Source of the DNA: Actinomycetospora lemnae
GTDB lineage: Bacteria; Actinomycetota; Actinomycetes; Mycobacteriales; Pseudonocardiaceae
Assembly: GCF_028737315.1 (NCBI RefSeq)
Contig: NZ_JAQZAO010000013.1
Coordinates: 62,001 to 126,000 of the forward strand
DNA: 64,000 bases
Direction: 5' to 3'
The notes under the pieces were generated by a model. That model made no database searches. It was not told the origin of the DNA and was given only the letters and a program-made list of their open reading frames with translations. Each line of letters opens with the position of its first letter. The stretch's first letter is position 1. Below are positions 1 to 8,493 of this stretch, piece after piece. The position numbers and the translations under genes were made by a program.

Positions 1-23
1 GGCCGGGTCGAGCGGCGCGTCAC
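1..23 (-). CDS. possible start of a gene running off the left edge
   Basis: A GTG at 23-21 opens a frame that reads MTRRSTR and then leaves the window. It lies 24 bases downstream of the MoxR-type ATPase stop, on the same strand. MoxR ATPases are usually followed by a von Willebrand factor A partner gene, so such a gene is expected here, but seven residues cannot prove it. No clear ribosome binding site is visible. Confidence 0.2.
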
Positions 24-47
24 GGGGCTGTCGGCCTCGACCTGCTT

Positions 48-977
48 TCAACCCGGCTCGGCGCGCGCCGGGTCGAGCACGAACCACGACTCCCAGATCG
101 TCCGCAGCACCTGCTCGGGCGTCGCCTCGACGACCTCGTCGAGGTGGATACGACCCGACAGCGCGAGCAGCAGGCCGTCGAGGACGAGCGCGGTGTAGTC
201 GTCGGGCAGCCCCCGCGGCGGGGTGACGCCCGGGTCGTCCGGGATCGGCACCGACCGCAGGCGGGCCAGCCGGTCGACGACGAGCGCGAGGTCGATCGCC
301 CCGCGCACGCTGCTGCCCTGCCGGATCGCCTCGTGCCCGCGCGTCGCCCGCGTCAGCCCGACGGCGTCGGCGACCAGCCGCGGGAGGTCGAGGTCGGTGC
401 GGGCGGCGACGATGGCCCGCTCGGCGTCGGCGTCCTGGTAGTCGACGGCGAGGCGGCAGAGCCGGTCGCTCACCGACGTGGACAGGCGCGTCGTGCCGAT
501 CGTGTCGTACGGGTTCATCGTCGCGACCACCCGGAACGACGGCGCCGCCTCCACCGTGCCGACCCGCGGCACGGCGATCCGGCGCTCGGCCATGGCCGTG
601 AGCAGCGTGTTCAGCGTGTCCTCGGGCGCCCGGTTGAACTCCTCGACGTAGAGGAAGCCGCCGGACCGCATCGCCTCCAGCAGCGGTCCGGGGACGAAGG
701 TCTCCGCCGAGTAGTCCTCGCGCAGCACCCGCGCCGGGCTGTGGTGCCCGACGAGGCGGGTCGGCGTGAGGTCCGCGTTCCCCTCGACGAACACCATCGG
801 CACGTCCCACTCGGCGGTGATCGCCGCGAGGATCGTCGACTTCGACGTCCCCGGCGGCCCCTCGAGCAGGACGTCGCGGCCGGCCGCGACGGCGGCCAGG
901 AGCAGGTCGAGCTCTCGCTCCCGGCCGACCACCCGCGCGGCGACCTTCTCCCGGACGCCCGCCAGATCGTCGGTCAC
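48..977 (-). CDS. MoxR-family AAA+ ATPase
   Basis: A 309-residue AAA+ ATPase of the MoxR type. These proteins act as chaperone-like ATPases that mature or insert metal centres in partner enzymes, usually with a VWA-domain protein. Visible elements: Walker A GPPGTSKS at about residues 40-47, the Walker B-type FLYVEEFNR near 108-116, and the sensor-1 region ATMNP near 152-156. The GTG start at 977 overlaps the upstream SDR stop by four bases (GTGA), so the two are translationally coupled. A much longer open frame continues upstream through the SDR and the opposite-strand peptidase, but it has no protein-like content there. The coupling suggests a job linked to the SDR or to a VWA partner beyond the edge; this is inference. 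Confidence 0.88.
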   Translation of the reverse strand: MTDDLAGVREKVAARVVGRERELDLLLAAVAAGRDVLLEGPPGTSKSTILAAITAEWDVPMVFVEGNADLTPTRLVGHHSPARVLREDYSAETFVPGPLLEAMRSGGFLYVEEFNRAPEDTLNTLLTAMAERRIAVPRVGTVEAAPSFRVVATMNPYDTIGTTRLSTSVSDRLCRLAVDYQDADAERAIVAARTDLDLPRLVADAVGLTRATRGHEAIRQGSSVRGAIDLALVVDRLARLRSVPIPDDPGVTPPRGLPDDYTALVLDGLLLALSGRIHLDEVVEATPEQVLRTIWESWFVLDPARAEPG

Positions 978-1798
978 TTGACGCTGAAGCCCGCGTCGAC
1001 CGGCAGCGTCACGCCGGTGACGTAGCGGCCGGCGTCGCTGACGAGGTAGAGGATCGCGTTCGAGATGTCGACGGCCTCGACCATCTCGACGGGCAGGAGG
1101 TTGGCGAGCGCGTCGCCCTTCTCCGGGTTCTCGGCCATCCACGCCTCGAGCTGCGGGTTGACGACCATCGGCGTGTTCACCCCGGTCGGGTGCACGGTGT
1201 TGACGCGGATGCTGTGCGGGGCGAGCCAGTGCGCGAACGTCCGCATCAGGCCGACGACGCCGTGCTTGGCCGCGGCGTAGCCGCTCATCGCGCCGCCGCC
1301 GTCGCCGCCGCGCCCGGACAGCCCCTGCGTGGAGCTGGTCAGCACGATCGCGCCGCCGTCGCCCTGCTCGATCATGCGCGGCGCGGCGACCCGGACGGTG
1401 TGGTAGACGCCGGTGAGGTTGATGTCGATGACCTCCTGCCAGCCGCGCTCCTCGTCGTCGGGCTCGCCGCCGACCTGGTTCGCGATGCCGGCGTTGGCGA
1501 GGACGATGTCGACCCGCCCGAGCTCGGCGACCCCGTCGTCGAGCGCCGCCTGCAGCGCGCGCCGGTCGCGCACGTCGGCCTGGCGCGTGACGATCCGCCG
1601 GTCGAGGTCCTCGACCTGCTTCGCGGTCTCGGCCAGGTCCTCCGGCGTCGCGCCCGCGTACTGCACCGTGCCGATCTGCTCGCAGATGTCGACGCCGATG
1701 ATGTCGGCGCCCTCCTGGGCGAGCCGCAGCGCGTGGCTGCGGCCCTGGCCGCGCGCGGCCCCGGTGATGAAGGCGACCTTCCCGTCGAGCTGTCCCAT
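974..1798 (-). CDS. mycofactocin-type SDR oxidoreductase
   Basis: A 274-residue short-chain dehydrogenase/reductase. The Rossmann motif TGAARGQG spans residues 12-19, NAG is at 102-104, the catalytic Asn is in DINLTG (about 127), Ser is at 155/156, and Tyr174-Lys178 form the YxxxK pair. The [11 protein letters not shown] signature, the DICEQ stretch after strand beta-2 and the extended helix ending in VEDLDRR match the mycofactocin-associated SDR subfamily. In that family the nicotinamide cofactor is held permanently and re-oxidised by the peptide-derived cofactor mycofactocin. No mycofactocin biosynthesis genes lie in this window. A paralogue sits at 24836-25684. The substrate, probably an alcohol, is unknown. 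The gene is the first of a two-gene operon with the MoxR ATPase. Confidence 0.9.
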   Translation of the reverse strand: MGQLDGKVAFITGAARGQGRSHALRLAQEGADIIGVDICEQIGTVQYAGATPEDLAETAKQVEDLDRRIVTRQADVRDRRALQAALDDGVAELGRVDIVLANAGIANQVGGEPDDEERGWQEVIDINLTGVYHTVRVAAPRMIEQGDGGAIVLTSSTQGLSGRGGDGGGAMSGYAAAKHGVVGLMRTFAHWLAPHSIRVNTVHPTGVNTPMVVNPQLEAWMAENPEKGDALANLLPVEMVEAVDISNAILYLVSDAGRYVTGVTLPVDAGFSVK

Positions 1799-1925
1799 GC
1801 GCGGGCTCCTCCTCGTGCGACGTCGTCGTCACCCCCACCGTGACCCACACCACGACGATCACGCCACGGCCGTACGGCCGATCTTGCGGGCCTGTCGCTG
1901 GCGTGGCGCGCGCCGGTGCGAGACG

Positions 1926-4199
1926 GTGCACGCCGTGATCGGGCGCCTGCTGGCCGTGGTGCTGCTCACGGTGGTGGGTGTCTACGCGGTGCTCCTCGAG
2001 CGCCCGCCGGACCCCGTGCCCGCGTCGGCGCCGCCCGCCGAGTTCAGCGCCGACCGGGCCGCCGTGACCGTCGACCAGCTCGCCCGCGAGCCCCGCCCCG
2101 TCGGCAGCCCGGCGTCCGACGCGGCCCGCGAGGCGCTGGTCGGACGGCTGCGCGCCGAGGGCCTCGACCCGCGGGTGGACGCCACGGCCGCGATCGCCGC
2201 CGAGCAGGGGCAGGTGCGGGCGGCGCGTGTCGAGAACGTCGTCGCCACGCTCCCCGGCACCGACCCGACCGGTGCCGTCGTCCTCATGGCGCACTACGAC
2301 TCGGTGACCGCCGGCCCCGGCGCCGCCGACGACATGTCCGGCGTCGCGACGGTCCTCGAGACCGTGCGGGCCCTGCGCGTCGGCCCGCCGCTGCGCAACG
2401 ACGTCACCGTCGTGCTCACCGACGCCGAGGAGGCGGGCCTGCTCGGGGCGCGGGCGTGGGTGCGCGAGCAACTGCCCCCCGACCGCCCGACCGTCGTCCT
2501 CAACTGGGAGGCCCGCGGCGCCGAGGGACCGTCGCTGCTGTTCGAGACCTCGCCGGGCAACGCCGGGCTCGTCGACGCCTGGGCCCGCTCGGTCCCGCAC
2601 CCGCGCGGCGACTCCTCGCTGGTCGAGATCTACCGCTTCCTGCCCAACGACACCGACCTCTCGCCCGTCCTCGACGCCGGCCGGCCCGGGATGAACGCGG
2701 CGTTCGTCGAGCGGCCGTACCAGTACCACACCCCCGGCGACACCCCGGCGAACCTCAGTCGCGCCTCCGTGCAGAACCACGGCGGGAACGCGCTGGCGCT
2801 GACCCGCACCCTCGGCGCCGAGGACCTGGCGCCGCTCGACCCCGTGGCGAGCGTCGGGGAGCCGTCCGGCGACCGCACCTACTTCGCCGCGCTCGGCTAC
2901 CTCGTCACCTACGACAGCTCCTGGGCCTGGGGGGTCGCGGGCCTCGCCCTGTTGCTGGTCGTGGTGCTGGTCGTCGTGGCGCGGGTGCGACGCAGGGCGA
3001 CGATCGTCGGCGTCCTGGGCGGCCTCCTCGCCTACCTGCTGACGCTGGTCGTCGCGGTCGCCGCCGGGATCGGGTTCTGGCAGGCGCTGGTGTGGTTCCG
3101 CCCGTCGTACGCCGACACCGGTCCGTTCCTCGGCCGCCCGACGCTCTACGAGATCGCGGCCGGGGTGCTCGCGTTCGTCGTGGTGACGCTGGTCGTGAGC
3201 CTGCTGCGTCGCCGGCCCGGCGGCCTCGCCCTCGCGTGCGGCGCGCTGCTCGTGCTGGCGCTGCTCTCCCTGGGGCTCGCCGTCGTCGCGCCCGGCTCGG
3301 TGTTCCTGGTCGCCTGGCCGGTCGTCGGGCTCGCGGTGGGCCTGCTGGTCGTGGCGCTGGCGGGGGAGCGGCCGTGGCTCGCCGTCCCGTTCTTCGTGCT
3401 CGGCGCCGTGCCCGCGGTCGCCCTGCTCGTCCCGTTCGCGGTCGCGTCCTACGGCGTCGCGGGCGTGTCCGACGGGCTCGCGGTGGCGGTGTTCGTGCTG
3501 GTCGGGGTGCCGATCGCCGCGGGGCTCTCGGCGCTGCCGCGGCCCGGGCAGGTGCGGGGCTACGCGCTGCCGATCATGGCGCTGTTCTGGGTGCTGATCC
3601 TCGCCGCGGGCGGGCTGTTCGTCGACCGCCCCGACGCCCGCACTCCCCAGGGCAGCAGCCTCGCCTACGTCCTCGACGCCGACGCCGGTGTCGCGCGGTG
3701 GGTGACGACGGACGCCGCGCCCGCCGAGTGGACGCGCCGCTACGCGCCCGACCCGCCGTCGGTGGTCGCGTCGTGGCCGTACGGCGAGCCGGTGGGCAGC
3801 GGGCCGGCGCCGGTGCGGCCCGCGCCGGGTCCCGCCGCGCTCGCGACCCCGATCGCCGGCGGCGGCGTGCGGCTGCAGGTCTCGTCGCCCCGGGGCGCGC
3901 CGACGATCATCGTGCGCGCCGACCGTCCCGCCGCCTCGGTGACGGTGACCTACCCCGGCCGGACGCCGCTGACCACCCCGCTCGACGGCGGCCCGCTGCG
4001 GCTCCAGCTCGACGACGTCCCGCCCGAGGGGGCGACCGTCGACCTGCAGCTCGGCGGACCCGCCACGCTGCGCGTCGACGACCAGACCCTCGGCCTCGCC
4101 GGCCTCCCGGACTTCGTCCCCCGCCCACCCGAGCTGCGCCAGGCGCGGGGCAACCAGAGCGACGTCGTGATCGTGTCCCGCCGCCTCGCCGTCCCCTGA
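1926..4199 (+). CDS. membrane-bound M28-family zinc aminopeptidase
   Basis: About 757 residues. The protein starts with a hydrophobic N-terminal anchor (residues 5-23), followed by an M28 peptidase domain and a C-terminal half with about eight membrane segments. Metal ligands fit the family: His123 in HYDS, Asp135 in GAADDMSG, Glu168-Glu169 in DAEEAG, Asp242 in NDTD and His268 in YQYHTPGD. The architecture resembles the eukaryotic ER metallopeptidase (Fxna-type) group, in which an extracytoplasmic peptidase is tethered by a multi-pass domain. The last 190 or so residues are hydrophilic and probably extracytoplasmic. The GTG at 1926 was chosen because the anchor starts there; a GTG at 1935 is an alternative. 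The gene is divergent from the SDR operon. The substrate is unknown. Confidence 0.87.
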   Translation: MHAVIGRLLAVVLLTVVGVYAVLLERPPDPVPASAPPAEFSADRAAVTVDQLAREPRPVGSPASDAAREALVGRLRAEGLDPRVDATAAIAAEQGQVRAARVENVVATLPGTDPTGAVVLMAHYDSVTAGPGAADDMSGVATVLETVRALRVGPPLRNDVTVVLTDAEEAGLLGARAWVREQLPPDRPTVVLNWEARGAEGPSLLFETSPGNAGLVDAWARSVPHPRGDSSLVEIYRFLPNDTDLSPVLDAGRPGMNAAFVERPYQYHTPGDTPANLSRASVQNHGGNALALTRTLGAEDLAPLDPVASVGEPSGDRTYFAALGYLVTYDSSWAWGVAGLALLLVVVLVVVARVRRRATIVGVLGGLLAYLLTLVVAVAAGIGFWQALVWFRPSYADTGPFLGRPTLYEIAAGVLAFVVVTLVVSLLRRRPGGLALACGALLVLALLSLGLAVVAPGSVFLVAWPVVGLAVGLLVVALAGERPWLAVPFFVLGAVPAVALLVPFAVASYGVAGVSDGLAVAVFVLVGVPIAAGLSALPRPGQVRGYALPIMALFWVLILAAGGLFVDRPDARTPQGSSLAYVLDADAGVARWVTTDAAPAEWTRRYAPDPPSVVASWPYGEPVGSGPAPVRPAPGPAALATPIAGGGVRLQVSSPRGAPTIIVRADRPAASVTVTYPGRTPLTTPLDGGPLRLQLDDVPPEGATVDLQLGGPATLRVDDQTLGLAGLPDFVPRPPELRQARGNQSDVVIVSRRLAVP

Positions 4200-4224
4200 C
4201 CTCGACCCCTCACCGGCGCACGGG

Positions 4225-4275
4225 GTGTGCCAGCCTGGCGTCCACGCTGGCACTCAACGCCAGGATCGCCACCTC
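4225..4275. repeat. interspersed palindromic repeat, copy 1
   Basis: First of three related roughly 50-base sequences. It contains an 11-of-12 base-pair inverted repeat (4227-4253) with a three-base loop, plus a flank that on the minus strand reads GGTGGCGATCCTGGCGTTGA. It lies between the convergent M28 peptidase and monooxygenase genes. Homologous copies are at 32595-32646 and 34102-34151. The dyad could act as a bidirectional terminator; the conserved flank beyond the stem is what marks it as a repeat family and not a chance hairpin. Confidence 0.75.
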
Positions 4276-4309
4276 CTCGCCGGCAGACACGCCGGCAACC
4301 CGGGACGGC

Positions 4310-4609
4310 TCAGGCACGCTCGTCCGAGACCACCTCGTACCAGCTCGTGTCGCTCGGACCCTCCTGCAGGCCCTCCATCCGCTCGCGGGTCTCGAGGAAC
4401 GCGTCGTCGGAGTGCCAGGCCTCCCACGCCGCGCGGGTGGTCCAGGTGCCGATCACCGTGCGCTCGTTGGGGGCCTCGAGCGGGATGACGAGCTGGTTGC
4501 CGACCCAGCCCTCCTTCTCGCGGGCGGTCTCGAGGCGGTCGCGCATCGCCGCGTCCCACTCGGGCTCGCGGCCGGGCGTGAGGGTGACGTGGGTGATCAC
4601 GGTCATCAT
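4310..4609 (-). CDS. ABM-domain monooxygenase-like protein
   Basis: A 99-residue protein of the antibiotic-biosynthesis-monooxygenase (dimeric ferredoxin-like barrel) type. It starts MMTVITHVTL, continues with a helix holding WDAAMRDRLE, and has the typical central segment RTVIGTWTTRAAWEAWHSDD. Members include quinol monooxygenases and haem-degrading enzymes, but many have no assigned activity and no diagnostic catalytic residue is visible here. The second ATG (4606) is an equally possible start. It lies 31 bases downstream of the YdeI-like gene on the same strand and may share its transcript. Confidence 0.82.
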   Translation of the reverse strand: MMTVITHVTLTPGREPEWDAAMRDRLETAREKEGWVGNQLVIPLEAPNERTVIGTWTTRAAWEAWHSDDAFLETRERMEGLQEGPSDTSWYEVVSDERA

Positions 4610-4640
4610 GGGTGCCCGGCTACCCGCGCCCCGGCCGGTC

Positions 4641-5210
4641 TCACGCCCGCGGGTACGCGACCTCGCCGGCCGCCGCCCGCTCCGCGATCTGCGCGATCCG
4701 CCCGGCCCGCGTCGCCGGCCGCTTCGCCTCGACGAGCCACACGAGCATCGCCCGCCGCTTCGAGCGGCTGAAGCCGTCCCACTGCTCCCGCGCGCCCGGG
4801 TGCGCGTCGAAGGCCGCGGCGAGATCGGGCGGGACGACCAGGTCCTCGACGTCGTCGAGCATCGTCCAGCTGCCGTCGGCCTTCGCGGCGTCGATCATCG
4901 CGCGCCCGGCCGGCGCGATCAGTCCCGCCGCCTCCAGGCGTTCGATGCGCTGCTTGTTCGAGCGGGCCCAGCCGCTGCCGCGCCGTCGGGGGCTGAACCA
5001 CATCGCGGTGCGCTCGTCGTCGAGCGAGCGGGTGGTGCTGTCGATCCAGCCGAAGCACAGCGCCTGCTCGACGGACTCCTCGTAGCCGACGGTCGGGCGC
5101 CCGGTGCGCGGCTTCCACGTGACGAGCCAGACGCCGACGCCGCGGTCGTGGTGCTCGGCGAGCCAGGCCCGCCAGGCGTCGACGTCGTCGGGGTGGACCT
5201 CCTCGCTCAT
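4641..5210 (-). CDS. YdeI/OmdA-family protein
   Basis: A 189-residue protein of the YdeI (OmpD-associated, bacteriocin-protection) family. Family features visible are the N-terminal WLAEHHDRGVGVWLVTWK segment, the EQALCFGWIDS motif at about residues 50-60, FSPRRRGSGWARSN, and a C-terminal helical segment with FDGFSRSKRR-like composition ending in the IAQIAERAAAG helix. The molecular function of the family is poorly defined. The ATG at 5210 overlaps the stop of the upstream TMEM175-type gene by four bases (ATGA), so the pair is translationally coupled. Confidence 0.85.
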   Translation of the reverse strand: MSEEVHPDDVDAWRAWLAEHHDRGVGVWLVTWKPRTGRPTVGYEESVEQALCFGWIDSTTRSLDDERTAMWFSPRRRGSGWARSNKQRIERLEAAGLIAPAGRAMIDAAKADGSWTMLDDVEDLVVPPDLAAAFDAHPGAREQWDGFSRSKRRAMLVWLVEAKRPATRAGRIAQIAERAAAGEVAYPRA

Positions 5211-5827
5211 GCCCGGCTCACCGCCGTCCGGGCCTCGAGGCGGTCGGCGACCAGGCCCAGCGGGATCGCGAGCGCCCAGCTGACGCGGGCCCAGGTCGGC
5301 GAGACGAAGGCGATCGGGATCGACGGCAGGAAGCCGACGACGACGGCCGCGGTGCCCCAGTACTTGCCGTGGCCCCAGCGCCGCGCCCAGCCCTCGCCGA
5401 CCAGGCCGTCCTGCTCGGCGACACGCCACAGCGCGAGCGAGCTCAACGAGGTCCCCATGATCGAGCCGGCGTAGATGACCGTCGCGGCGATGCTGTCGCC
5501 GTCCCCGAGCAGGGCGGTCGGGAACGGCAGCATGACGACGAAGAACAGGAACACGAGGTTGGCGACCAACAGCCGCCGGCTCGCGCCCCGCAGCGCGATG
5601 AGGTCGTCGTGGTGCAGGACCCAGAAGCCCCCGATCACCGCGAAGCTCAGGACGAGCGCGAGGAACTGGTGGCCCAGGGCGAGCAGGTCGGCGACGACCT
5701 GCCCGTCCCGGACCTGCACGTCGGTGAGCGGGAGGATCAGGATGGTGATCGCGATGGCGAAGATGCCGTCGCTGAGCGCCGACACCCGGTCGAGGGAGGG
5801 CAGCGGCCGGCCGTCGTCACCCTCCAC
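5207..5827 (-). CDS. TMEM175-family (DUF1211) potassium channel-like protein
   Basis: A 206-residue membrane protein with about six hydrophobic segments. The first carries RVSALSDGIFAIAITILIL, which matches the family's pore-lining F/L-S-D signature. Bacterial TMEM175 proteins are potassium-selective leak channels built from six-helix repeats, and this one-repeat length fits a bacterial tetrameric channel. The canonical first Phe of FSDG is Leu here (LSDG), a modest departure. It is the middle gene of a minus-strand run: PEBP gene upstream (44-base gap) and YdeI-like gene downstream (ATGA overlap). Confidence 0.87.
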   Translation of the reverse strand: MEGDDGRPLPSLDRVSALSDGIFAIAITILILPLTDVQVRDGQVVADLLALGHQFLALVLSFAVIGGFWVLHHDDLIALRGASRRLLVANLVFLFFVVMLPFPTALLGDGDSIAATVIYAGSIMGTSLSSLALWRVAEQDGLVGEGWARRWGHGKYWGTAAVVVGFLPSIPIAFVSPTWARVSWALAIPLGLVADRLEARTAVSRA

Positions 5828-5844
5828 CGCGCCCCCTGCGTGTG

Positions 5845-5883
5845 CTCAGCCCTGGATCTCAGCCCTTGATCTCAGCCCTTGAT
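5845..5883. repeat. 13-base tandem repeat, three units, at the PEBP stop codon
   Basis: Three consecutive copies of CTCAGCCCTTGAT; the first copy has one change (CTGGAT in place of CTTGAT). On the minus strand each unit contains ATCAAGGGCTGAG, so the PEBP stop codon sits in the first unit read and is repeated by the next two. It looks like replication slippage over the 3' end of the gene. Confidence 0.85.
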
Positions 5884-6414
5884 CTCGTACGTCGGGGTGA
5901 TGATCGCGCGCCCGATGCTGTGGAAGAAGAGGTTGAAGCCGAGGAACGCCGGTGTGGCGTCCGCGCCGACCCCGAGGTCCTCGACGTCGACGGCGTGGAC
6001 GACGAAGAAGTAGCGGTGATCGCCGTGCCCGTCCGGCGGGGCGGCGCCGATGTAGCGCTTGGCGCCCGCGTCGTTGGCCAGGGTGATCGCGCCCTCGGGC
6101 AGCAGGCCCTTGTCGGGGTCACCGGCGTCGGCCGGGAGGCTCGTCGTGGAGGCGGGGATGTTGACGACCGCCCAGTGCCAGAACCCGCTCGCGGTGGGGG
6201 CGTCGGGGTCGAAACAGGTGACGGCGAAGCTCTTCGTGCCCTCGGGCGCGCCCGACCACCTCAGCTGCGGCGACACGTCCTGCCCCCCGGCGCCCATGAT
6301 CCCGCTGACCTGCGCGTTCGGGAGCTGCTGTCCGTCGGCGACGTCGGTGCTGGTGACGGTGAACGTCGCGACGTCGGGCAGGAACTGGTACGGGTCCGGG
6401 GGCTGGTGGGACAC
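5872..6414 (-). CDS. YbhB/YbcL-type PEBP-like protein
   Basis: A 180-residue member of the phosphatidylethanolamine-binding (Raf-kinase-inhibitor-like) family. Visible family elements are [12 protein letters not shown] (about 45-56), the ligand-pocket DPDAPT motif with [11 protein letters not shown], and GPAPPDGHG-like [14 protein letters not shown] near the second pocket wall. Bacterial members bind small anionic ligands; no enzymatic role is established. The GTG start at 6414 is chosen because a strong GAGGAGG ribosome binding site sits eight bases upstream; a longer frame to 6483 lacks this support. It heads the operon with the channel and YdeI-like genes. Confidence 0.88.
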   Translation of the reverse strand: MSHQPPDPYQFLPDVATFTVTSTDVADGQQLPNAQVSGIMGAGGQDVSPQLRWSGAPEGTKSFAVTCFDPDAPTASGFWHWAVVNIPASTTSLPADAGDPDKGLLPEGAITLANDAGAKRYIGAAPPDGHGDHRYFFVVHAVDVEDLGVGADATPAFLGFNLFFHSIGRAIITPTYEIKG

Positions 6415-6486
6415 GGCGTGGGCCTCCTCGTGTGGACGTGCCTTCTCGCCGCGCCAGGTACCCCCGTCGCGTCCAGCGATCACGCG

Positions 6487-7128
6487 TCAGACCGTCGCCG
6501 GCGTGCCCGTCCGGTCCGTGGCGGCGCTCTCCCGCGTGACGAGCAGCGCCACGCCCAGCACCACGAACCAGAGCAGGCTGCTCAGCGCGGCGACCAGCGG
6601 CACCCAGAGGTGCAGCAGCGGCAGGATGCCCAGCACCCCGGCGCCGGCGACCCAGGTCGGCAGGACCCGGGTCCGCCAGACCACGGCGGACGTCGCGAGG
6701 ATCATCGCGGCGGCGCCGACCTGGGCGTAGTGGTAGCTCCACACCGCCAGCGCGAGCAGCGGCTGGGCGAGGGCGCTCGGCACGACGCCGAACTGCACCG
6801 CCGCGGCCGGGTAGGCGACCTCCGCCGCGAAGCCCGCGGACGTCAGGGCGAAGAAGACCGTGCCGCCGATGAGCGCGAGGTAGACGGCACCCGAGGGGCC
6901 GGCGGCCCGGCGCAGGACGTGGACCAGCACGCCCAGGAACACGAGGCCCAGGAGCACGTGCAGCAGCGGCAGCGCGCCGTTGGCCGTGACGAACCCGGCC
7001 GCGCTCTCGTAGTAGCCGGCCGCCTCCTCGGGCGTGCGCGGCTGGTTCGGTGTCCCCACCACGTACGCGGGGATCATGGCGAGGGCGGCCAGCACCCCGC
7101 ACGCTCCGCCGATCCTCGTCTCCGTCAC
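6487..7128 (-). CDS. six-helix hypothetical membrane protein
   Basis: A 213-residue protein with about six hydrophobic helices and short loops. Loop 1 (NQPRTPEEAAGYYESAAGF) faces out of the first helix pair. The overall plan resembles DUF4386-like integral membrane proteins, but no catalytic or transport motif can be named. The GTG start at 7128 is preceded by GGGGAGG at a suitable distance. It lies 130 bases downstream of acdS on the same strand and 72 bases upstream of the PEBP gene. The function is unknown. Confidence 0.75.
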   Translation of the reverse strand: MTETRIGGACGVLAALAMIPAYVVGTPNQPRTPEEAAGYYESAAGFVTANGALPLLHVLLGLVFLGVLVHVLRRAAGPSGAVYLALIGGTVFFALTSAGFAAEVAYPAAAVQFGVVPSALAQPLLALAVWSYHYAQVGAAAMILATSAVVWRTRVLPTWVAGAGVLGILPLLHLWVPLVAALSSLLWFVVLGVALLVTRESAATDRTGTPATV

Positions 7129-7258
7129 GTCGCCTCCCCGTTGCCCTGTCCGTGCCGCACATCACAGCGCGGGGGTCCGGGCGCGGACAGATCCGTCGTG
7201 GCGAGATCACCCGGTCGTGTCGGTGAGCTCGCCGCGTTCGGGCCGACGGGGCGGGCGC

Positions 7259-8266
7259 TCAGGAGAACGCGCCCGCGTAGGCGTTGAGCGCCGGCTGTCC
7301 GCCGAGGTGGGCGTAGAGCACCGTCGAGTCCGGGCCGATCTCCCCTGACCGCACGAGGTCGATGAGCCCGGCCATCGACTTCCCCTCGTACACCGGGTCG
7401 ATGATCATCCCCTCGAGCTCGGCGGTCAGCCGGATCGCGTCGATCGTCGACGCCACCGGGATGCCGTAGAGGTCCCCCGCCCAGCCCTCGAGCACCGTGA
7501 TCTCGTCGTCGCGCAGCTCGCGTCCGAGCCCGATCAGCTCGGCGGTGCGGCGGGCGATCCGCTCCACCTGGTCGCGGGTCTTCTGCAGTGTCGCCGACGC
7601 GTCGATGCCGATCACACGGCGCGCCGGCTCCTGCGCGGCGAAGCCGGCGATCATGCCGGCGTGGGTCGAGCCGGTGACGGTGCAGACGATGATCGTGTCG
7701 AAGAAGACGCCGAGCTCGGCCTCCTGCGCCGCGACCTCGCGGGCCCAGTTCGCGAACCCGAGCCCGCCGAGGCGGTGCTCCGAGGCGCCGGCCGGGATGC
7801 CGTAGGGCGTGCCGCCGGCCGCGCGGACCTCCTCCATCGCGCGTTCCCACGAGTCGCGGATGCCGATGTCGAAGCCCGACGGGTCGAGCCGCACGTCCGC
7901 GCCGAGGATGCGCGACAGCAGGATGTTGCCGACCTTGTCGTTCACCGCGTCCGGCCAGTCGACCCACTTCTCCTGCACCAGCCGCGCCTTGAGGCCGAGC
8001 TTGGCCGCGACCGCGGCGACCTGCCGCGTGTGGTTGGACTGGTAGCCGCCGATGGAGACCAGCGTGTCGGCGCCCGAGGCGAGCACGTCGGGGACGATGT
8101 ACTCGAGCTTCCGGGTCTTGTTGCCGCCGTAGGCCAGGCCGGAGTTGCAGTCCTCGCGCTTGGCCCAGATGTCCGCCCCGCCGAGGTGGGCGGTGAGGCG
8201 GTGGAGCCGGTGGACCGGGCTCGGTCCGAACAGCAGCGGGTAGCGCTCGAAGTCGTCGAGGGACAA
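7259..8266 (-). CDS. acdS: 1-aminocyclopropane-1-carboxylate deaminase
   Basis: A 335-residue PLP enzyme, close to the usual 338. The reaction splits ACC, the precursor of plant ethylene, to ammonia and 2-oxobutanoate. PLP Lys50 lies in [10 protein letters not shown]. Ser77 lies in [10 protein letters not shown]. Tyr293-Glu294 lie in DPVYEGKSM and Leu321 in [11 protein letters not shown]. The Glu and Leu are the residues that separate true ACC deaminase from D-cysteine desulfhydrase (Ser and Thr there). The TTG start at 8266 gives [11 protein letters not shown], matching the family N-terminus, with AGGAGG five bases upstream; the frame extends 30 codons further but without family similarity. 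ACC deaminase is typical of plant-associated bacteria. Confidence 0.92.
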   Translation of the reverse strand: MSLDDFERYPLLFGPSPVHRLHRLTAHLGGADIWAKREDCNSGLAYGGNKTRKLEYIVPDVLASGADTLVSIGGYQSNHTRQVAAVAAKLGLKARLVQEKWVDWPDAVNDKVGNILLSRILGADVRLDPSGFDIGIRDSWERAMEEVRAAGGTPYGIPAGASEHRLGGLGFANWAREVAAQEAELGVFFDTIIVCTVTGSTHAGMIAGFAAQEPARRVIGIDASATLQKTRDQVERIARRTAELIGLGRELRDDEITVLEGWAGDLYGIPVASTIDAIRLTAELEGMIIDPVYEGKSMAGLIDLVRSGEIGPDSTVLYAHLGGQPALNAYAGAFS

Positions 8267-8339
8267 CGGGTCCTCCTCGTCCTGGTGCTGGTCCGCGGGC
8301 CGCGGGCTCTCCGTGGCAGCACCAGCTCGCCGAGTACCG

Positions 8340-8357
8340 TATGCAACATATCGCATG
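8340..8357. promoter_or_regulatory. candidate operator upstream of acdS
   Basis: An AT-rich patch in otherwise GC-rich DNA, 75-90 bases upstream of the acdS TTG start. It contains ATGC-N8-GCAT (8341-8344 and 8353-8356), and on the acdS strand the spacer reads GATATGTT. It could hold both a -10 region and a regulator site. No regulator gene is adjacent, so this rests on symmetry and base composition only. Confidence 0.35.
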
Positions 8358-8493
8358 GCCGGAAGAGCGCGGTCCTGTGACGGGTGCCCGAGATCAGGCC
8401 GGGCCCGCGCCCACCGTGAGGACGCAGGGCGGCGCCGGCGCGGCGGGGTCCCGAGTGCCGTTCGCCCGCCGCGCCGGCGTCACCACCCAGCGG

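Noticed and set aside
48-4253. A 1401-codon minus-strand open frame
   Set aside because: Only the last 309 codons look like a protein (MoxR ATPase). The rest is antisense to the M28 peptidase and out of frame with the SDR, a by-product of high GC content.
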